Assembly (NCBI RefSeq): GCF_045920555.1
Contig: NZ_CP174509.1
Coordinates: forward strand, 4,030,001 to 4,094,000
DNA: 64,000 bases
From: Pseudalkalibacillus sp045920555
GTDB taxonomy: Bacteria > Bacillota > Bacilli > Bacillales > Fictibacillaceae
Direction: 5' to 3'
Positions 60,789 through 64,000 of the stretch are shown in pieces (the stretch's first letter is position 1; every line of letters begins with the position of its first letter). Position numbers and translations under genes: made by a program. The notes under the pieces were generated by a model. It had not been told where the DNA came from and searched no databases. It saw only the letters and a program-made list of their open reading frames with translations.

Positions 60789-61078
60789 TGTAATCCCTCC
60801 TGTATTTTTCAGTAATTGATAAGTTCAATACGGGTTCAAAAGTCGACGAATCAGAAACAAGAAGTTCAAGGTATGAAGGTTTTGAGGAAGGCTACTAACT
60901 TGAAAGTCATTGCTGCCTTGCACCGAGGAAGCTTTCTTCGGCAGGATTACCATGCAGACGCAGGTGCACAATGTTTATTCTTCGCAGTATCGTAGCTTCT
61001 AGTCCTACATGAGGACCGGAAAAACCAAGTAACGCCGAAATTCGTAGTTTATCATTCGTGATCTTTTGAACATCCAAT
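60789..61078 (-). other. 290-bp spacer between rpmI and rplT
   Basis: No gene was found. On the minus strand it carries short hairpins: GTCCT-CATGT-AGGAC and CCGAAGAAAGCTTCCTCGG, and it ends ATTGAACTTATCAATTACTG before the rplT ribosome site. In related genomes the two genes lie tens of bases apart. It resembles neither of the other two repeat families of the window. Confidence 0.5.
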
Positions 61079-61267
61079 TTAGATCATGTCTTTAATGCGC
61101 TTGTAGTCTCCACTAGATACAAGTGCAGATTTACGTAGCTTACGCTTTTGCTTTTGAGACTTGTTACGGAACATGTGGCTAGTGAATGCGTGTGAACGCT
61201 TCAATTTGCCACTACCAGTTTTCTTGAATCGCTTAGCAGTCCCTTTATGAGTTTTCATTTTAGGCAT
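61079..61267 (-). CDS. rpmI: 50S ribosomal protein L35
   Basis: A small basic 50S protein, 62 residues: MPKMKTHKGTAKRFKKTGSG, KLKRSHAFTSHMFRNKSQKQ and KRKLRKSALVSSGDYKRIKD, MI. The usual length is 64-66 residues, so the C-terminus is a few residues short and stops exactly where the unusual spacer begins. ATG behind AAAGGAGGAA. It is the middle gene of infC-rpmI-rplT. Confidence 0.96.
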   Translation of the reverse strand: MPKMKTHKGTAKRFKKTGSGKLKRSHAFTSHMFRNKSQKQKRKLRKSALVSSGDYKRIKDMI

Positions 61268-61335
61268 AGTAAAGTTCCTCCTTTGGTTACTTGTTCGAAG
61301 AAATTCCGTTCAAGATCCCCTTCCAATGTTGAAAG

Positions 61336-61851
61336 TTATTTACTTTCGATTGGAGCAAGAATCAAAAACATACTGCGGCCTTCCATTTTAGGCTTGGATT
61401 CAATCGTTCCAAGATCCTCACATTCCTTTGCCATACGCATGAGCACGTCACGTCCTAATTCGGAGTGAGTGATCGCACGTCCTCGGAAACGGATGGACGC
61501 TTTAACTTTGTTCCCTTTTTCAAGGAACTTTCTCGCATTACGAAGCTTTGTGTTGAAATCGTGTTCTTCAATATTCGGGCTAAGACGAACTTCCTTCGTC
61601 GTAATCGTCTTTTGATTTTTACGCGCTTCTTTTTCTTTTTTCTGTTGCTCATAACGATACTTACCATAGTCCATAATTCGGCACACTGGCGGTTTCGCAT
61701 TAGGTGCAACAAGAACAAGATCCAGATTTGCATTTGCTGCAATTTCAAGTGCTTCTTGACGAGATTTTACGCCAATTTGATCTCCATTGGCGCCAATCAG
61801 GCGAACTTCGCGAGCGCGAATGCCATCGTTGACCATCATGTCCTTACTAAT
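61336..61851 (-). CDS. infC: Translation initiation factor IF-3
   Basis: Keeps 30S subunits free and checks the start codon. I start it at the ATT at 61851 (reading ISKDMMVNDGIRAREVRLIG) because GGAGGTGG lies seven bases upstream and infC genes normally use ATT, by which IF-3 limits its own synthesis. The ATG pair four codons later has no ribosome site. It has 171 residues: N-domain to about 75, linker YGKYRYEQQKKEKEARKNQK, C-domain with ASIRFRGRAITHSELGRDVL. It is the first gene of the operon. Confidence 0.94.
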   Translation of the reverse strand: MSKDMMVNDGIRAREVRLIGANGDQIGVKSRQEALEIAANANLDLVLVAPNAKPPVCRIMDYGKYRYEQQKKEKEARKNQKTITTKEVRLSPNIEEHDFNTKLRNARKFLEKGNKVKASIRFRGRAITHSELGRDVLMRMAKECEDLGTIESKPKMEGRSMFLILAPIESK

Positions 61852-62093
61852 AATGAGCCACCTCCATCGATTTTTACAACCTAATCTTTTCTTGTAAAGT
61901 AAAGCAAATCTACTTCAATGTTTATTACAAAACAAATAGAAAAAGCGTCGGCGCATACCACACCCACACTGAAAGGTTCCGATCATTATCGAAAGCTGAA
62001 TCATTTGTACCTGCCAGCTGTACGATCGTACGCCAATCAGGTGAGAAGCGGGTGCTTCTGCTTGTTTACAAGAATATACGATTATATTTTCAC
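61852..62093 (-). ncRNA. infC leader (L20 leader type)
   Basis: A 242-base leader between the promoter and infC. It holds a hairpin AGAAGC-GGGT-GCTTCT (62044-62059, minus-strand loop ACCC) and the following CTCACCTGATTGGCG, which resembles L20-leader sequences in Bacillales, then a terminator. L20 is expected to stabilise the terminating form. Confidence 0.7.
61936..61969 (-). terminator. Attenuator in the infC leader
   Basis: GTGTGGGTG pairs with CGCCGACGC (eight of nine, including T-G pairs), followed by TTTTTCTATTTGTTTTG on the minus strand, about 85 bases before the infC ribosome site. Confidence 0.7.
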
Positions 62094-62099
62094 ATTAGA

Positions 62100-62129
62100 A
62101 TCATATCATCGATGTCATACTGCTGTCAA
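62100..62129 (-). promoter_or_regulatory. SigA promoter of infC-rpmI-rplT
   Basis: TTGACA (62129-62124), 18 bases and TATGAT (62105-62100) on the minus strand. Confidence 0.8.
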
Positions 62130-62231
62130 GCCAACACTATGGCTTCGTTTCAACCTATATAGCGTAATTGATTTCAGGAAAAAAATCAAGGGGTAATATA
62201 AAGGCACTGTTATTCTTCATTGTTGATTTCT

Positions 62232-62575
62232 GCGAAATTCCTTCCTTTCCGCGGGCGATCCGTGAGCCTCCTCACTTGCACATGGATCTCAACATAAAAA
62301 TGAAATTATTTTCGTATCTGCGATGAGAATTCTTAGAAGCTTTCCTTATGCTGGCTTCGCCGTCACCACAAGACCACGGACTTACATTCCATCCTTGTAG
62401 TTTTGCGCCGAGTAACCGCAGGCGCAGGACGTACTTGTACAGGATGTACTGACTTCGACATTCACCACAGGACGTGGTGGTATTTAGTCGAAGTTCATTA
62501 TTATACTCGAAGATCCTTAAATCGCTGCGGGATCTCGCCCGTCTCGCTTTTCCCGCTTGAGTGTCGAGAATTTCG
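62232..62575 (+). repeat. Dispersed modular repeat, copy E (full form)
   Basis: Starts GCGAAATTCCTTCCTTTCCG and ends TGAGTGTCGAGAATTTCG. The block order is that of copy C, including CTCAACATAAAAATGAAATT, GCTTTCCTTATGCTGGCTTC, TTTTGCGCCGAGTAACCGCA, GGACGTGGTGGTATTTAGTC and GATCCTTAAATCGCTGCGGG. A 110-codon open frame on the minus strand through it is homologous to the one in copy C only because the DNA repeats. Confidence 0.88.
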
Positions 62576-62627
62576 AATGAAGCAAGTTGTATCAATATCA
62601 ACATTCACAATGCCCTCATAGAAAAAA

Positions 62628-62657
62628 GAGATGACCGATTCAGTACAGTCATCTCTC
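62628..62657 (-). terminator. thrS terminator
   Basis: AGAGATGAC / GTCATCTCT, a perfect 9-bp stem with a 12-base loop and a T run on the minus strand. Confidence 0.92.
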
Positions 62658-62664
62658 TCTTAAT

Positions 62665-64000
62665 TTAACTATGCTCTATTTCTGCTTTAAGACTTTCTTT
62701 GAAGCTCTCAAGTGAAACAGTTTCGGAATCCTGCTCGCCGTACTTCCGTACATTGACAGCGTTGGACTCGATTTCCTGGTCCCCGACTACGAGCATATAA
62801 GGGACTTTCTGCATTTGTGCTTCACGGATCTTATAGCCGATCTTCTCTTCACGGGAATCGACCTCGACACGGAAACCGTTCGACTTCAGTTCTTCCTGCA
62901 CTTTATAGGCATAGTCCATATGCACCCCAGAAACAGGGATGATTTTCGCTTGGACTGGCGTTAACCAAGTAGGAAGCGCACCTTTGTATTCTTCAATCAA
63001 GAAGGCGACAAAGCGTTCCATTGTTGAAACGACACCTCTATGGATGACAACCGGACGATGGTCTTGGCCGTCGCTGCCTTTGTAAATAAGATCAAAACGT
63101 TCTGGCAAGTGGAAGTCAAGCTGTACGGTGGAGAGCGTTTCCTCTTTTCCAAGGGCAGTTCTTACTTGGACATCAAGCTTCGGTCCGTAGAAGGCTGCTT
63201 CGCCTTCCGCTTCCACATAATTCAGGTCCATGTCTTCCATTGTCTCTTTCAAGAGGGCTTGTGCTTTTTCCCACATTTCATCATTATCGACATACTTCTC
63301 TTTATCTTCAGGGTCACGATAGGAAAGACGGAATTTGTAGTCAGTGATTCCGAAATCCTTGTAAACTTTCTGAATAAGTTGCACGACTCGGATGAATTCT
63401 TCTTTCAACTGATCAGGTCTTACGAAAATGTGTGCATCATTCAATGTCATGGAGCGCACACGTTGTAACCCTGCAAGTGCTCCAGACATTTCATGGCGGT
63501 GCATGGTGCCGAGCTCAGCAATACGAACAGGTAGATCACGGTAGCTGTGCAATGCGTTTTTATAAATCATCATATGGTGCGGGCAGTTCATCGGACGGAG
63601 AACAAGCTGTTCGTTATCCATTTCGATTGCAGGATACATATCCTCCTGGTAATGGTCCCAGTGACCGGAAGTCTTGTAAAGCTCTACACTGCCAAGATGG
63701 GGTGTATATACGTGATCATAGCCAAGCTTTACTTCAGTATCGACGATATAACGTTCGATGACTCTGCGGATTGTTGCGCCTTTAGGAAGCCAGATCGGCA
63801 GTCCTTGACCGACCTTTTGTGATATTGTAAAAATCTCTAATTCCTTTCCTAGTTTACGGTGGTCACGTTCCTTCGCTTCCTCAAGGAAATACAGATGCTC
63901 TTCAAGCTCTGATTTTTTATTGAACGCTGTACCGTAAACACGTTGAAGCATTTGATTATCGCTATCACCTCTCCAGTATGCCCCAGAGATGTTCATCAAC
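62665..64000 (-). CDS. thrS: Threonyl-tRNA synthetase (C-terminal part)
   Basis: Charges tRNA-Thr. About 445 residues lie in the window; the N-terminal TGS and editing domains (about 200 residues) are cut off by the window end. The visible part starts in the ISGAYWRGDSDNQMLQRVYG region before class II motif 1. Zinc ligands Cys and His are in VLRPMNCPHHMMIYKN plus a later His; motif 2 is RIAELGTMHRHEMSGALAGL, motif 3 is HRPVVIHRGVVSTMERFVAF, and the anticodon domain starts near LTPVQAKIIPV. The T-box expected for thrS would be outside the window. Confidence 0.97.
   Translation of the reverse strand, partial: LMNISGAYWRGDSDNQMLQRVYGTAFNKKSELEEHLYFLEEAKERDHRKLGKELEIFTISQKVGQGLPIWLPKGATIRRVIERYIVDTEVKLGYDHVYTPHLGSVELYKTSGHWDHYQEDMYPAIEMDNEQLVLRPMNCPHHMMIYKNALHSYRDLPVRIAELGTMHRHEMSGALAGLQRVRSMTLNDAHIFVRPDQLKEEFIRVVQLIQKVYKDFGITDYKFRLSYRDPEDKEKYVDNDEMWEKAQALLKETMEDMDLNYVEAEGEAAFYGPKLDVQVRTALGKEETLSTVQLDFHLPERFDLIYKGSDGQDHRPVVIHRGVVSTMERFVAFLIEEYKGALPTWLTPVQAKIIPVSGVHMDYAYKVQEELKSNGFRVEVDSREEKIGYKIREAQMQKVPYMLVVGDQEIESNAVNVRKYGEQDSETVSLESFKESLKAEIEHS

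Noticed and set aside
62272..62604. 110-codon minus-strand open frame in repeat copy E
   Set aside because: Same reason as for copy C; repeat DNA, not a gene.

Overview
The window is chromosomal DNA from an endospore-forming member of the Bacillaceae. The evidence is the gene content (spoVID, lonB, gerM, gerE, sspI), the strong Shine-Dalgarno sites with frequent TTG/GTG starts, the T-box, RAT and L20-leader controls, and a gene order that follows the Bacillus subtilis hemL-to-thrS region almost gene for gene. I cannot name the genus. Nearly all genes lie on the minus strand. The plus-strand exceptions are a small membrane protein (7101), yslB (35360), rnhC (50849) and sspI (56883).

Layout, left to right (transcription mostly right to left): the N-terminal end of spoVID; the haem operon hemA-X-C-D-B-L (6833 back to 484); a polar amino acid ABC transporter (9967-7615); engB-lonA, lonB, clpX, tig and a TPR protein (10264-19522), a protein-folding and proteolysis block; two tRNA genes (Gly-TCC, Arg-TCT); a phosphodiesterase, rdgB, rph, gerM, racE and a MarR regulator (20087-24993); the glucose PTS block glcT-ptsG-ptsH-ptsI (30374-25271) with its RAT/terminator switch; gerE and a thioesterase; sdhCAB; yslB; uvrC, trxA, etfA, etfB, fadB, fadR, lcfA (fatty acid beta-oxidation); a DUF350 membrane protein with an unlisted 25-residue membrane peptide, mutS2, polX, cvpA, zapA; rnhC; pheS-pheT behind a Phe T-box; an rRNA/tRNA methyltransferase; sspI; an M42 aminopeptidase; a dimeric dUTPase; two membrane proteins; infC-rpmI-rplT behind an L20-type leader; and the C-terminal two thirds of thrS, cut by the window end.

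Functional themes: the fatty acid genes are tied together by regulatory sites read here. There is a cre site and a FadR-like site at lcfA, a separate promoter and FadR-like operator at fadR, and a good FadR-like box in front of the thioesterase gene. Electrons from beta-oxidation pass through ETF, next to succinate dehydrogenase and haem synthesis. Sporulation genes carry matching promoters (a SigF/G-type site at lonB, a SigK-type site at gerE).

What is unusual is mostly non-coding. A modular, hairpin-rich repeat of about 170-350 bp occurs five times, always in an intergenic gap. A second, shorter hairpin element occurs twice, once supplying the stop codon of rdgB and once forming the fadR leader. 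A tandem array with a decayed HNH nuclease gene sits between ysdA and rplT. A 290-bp spacer separates rpmI from rplT. I found no transposase, phage, CRISPR or defence system, and no convincing multi-gene novel system.
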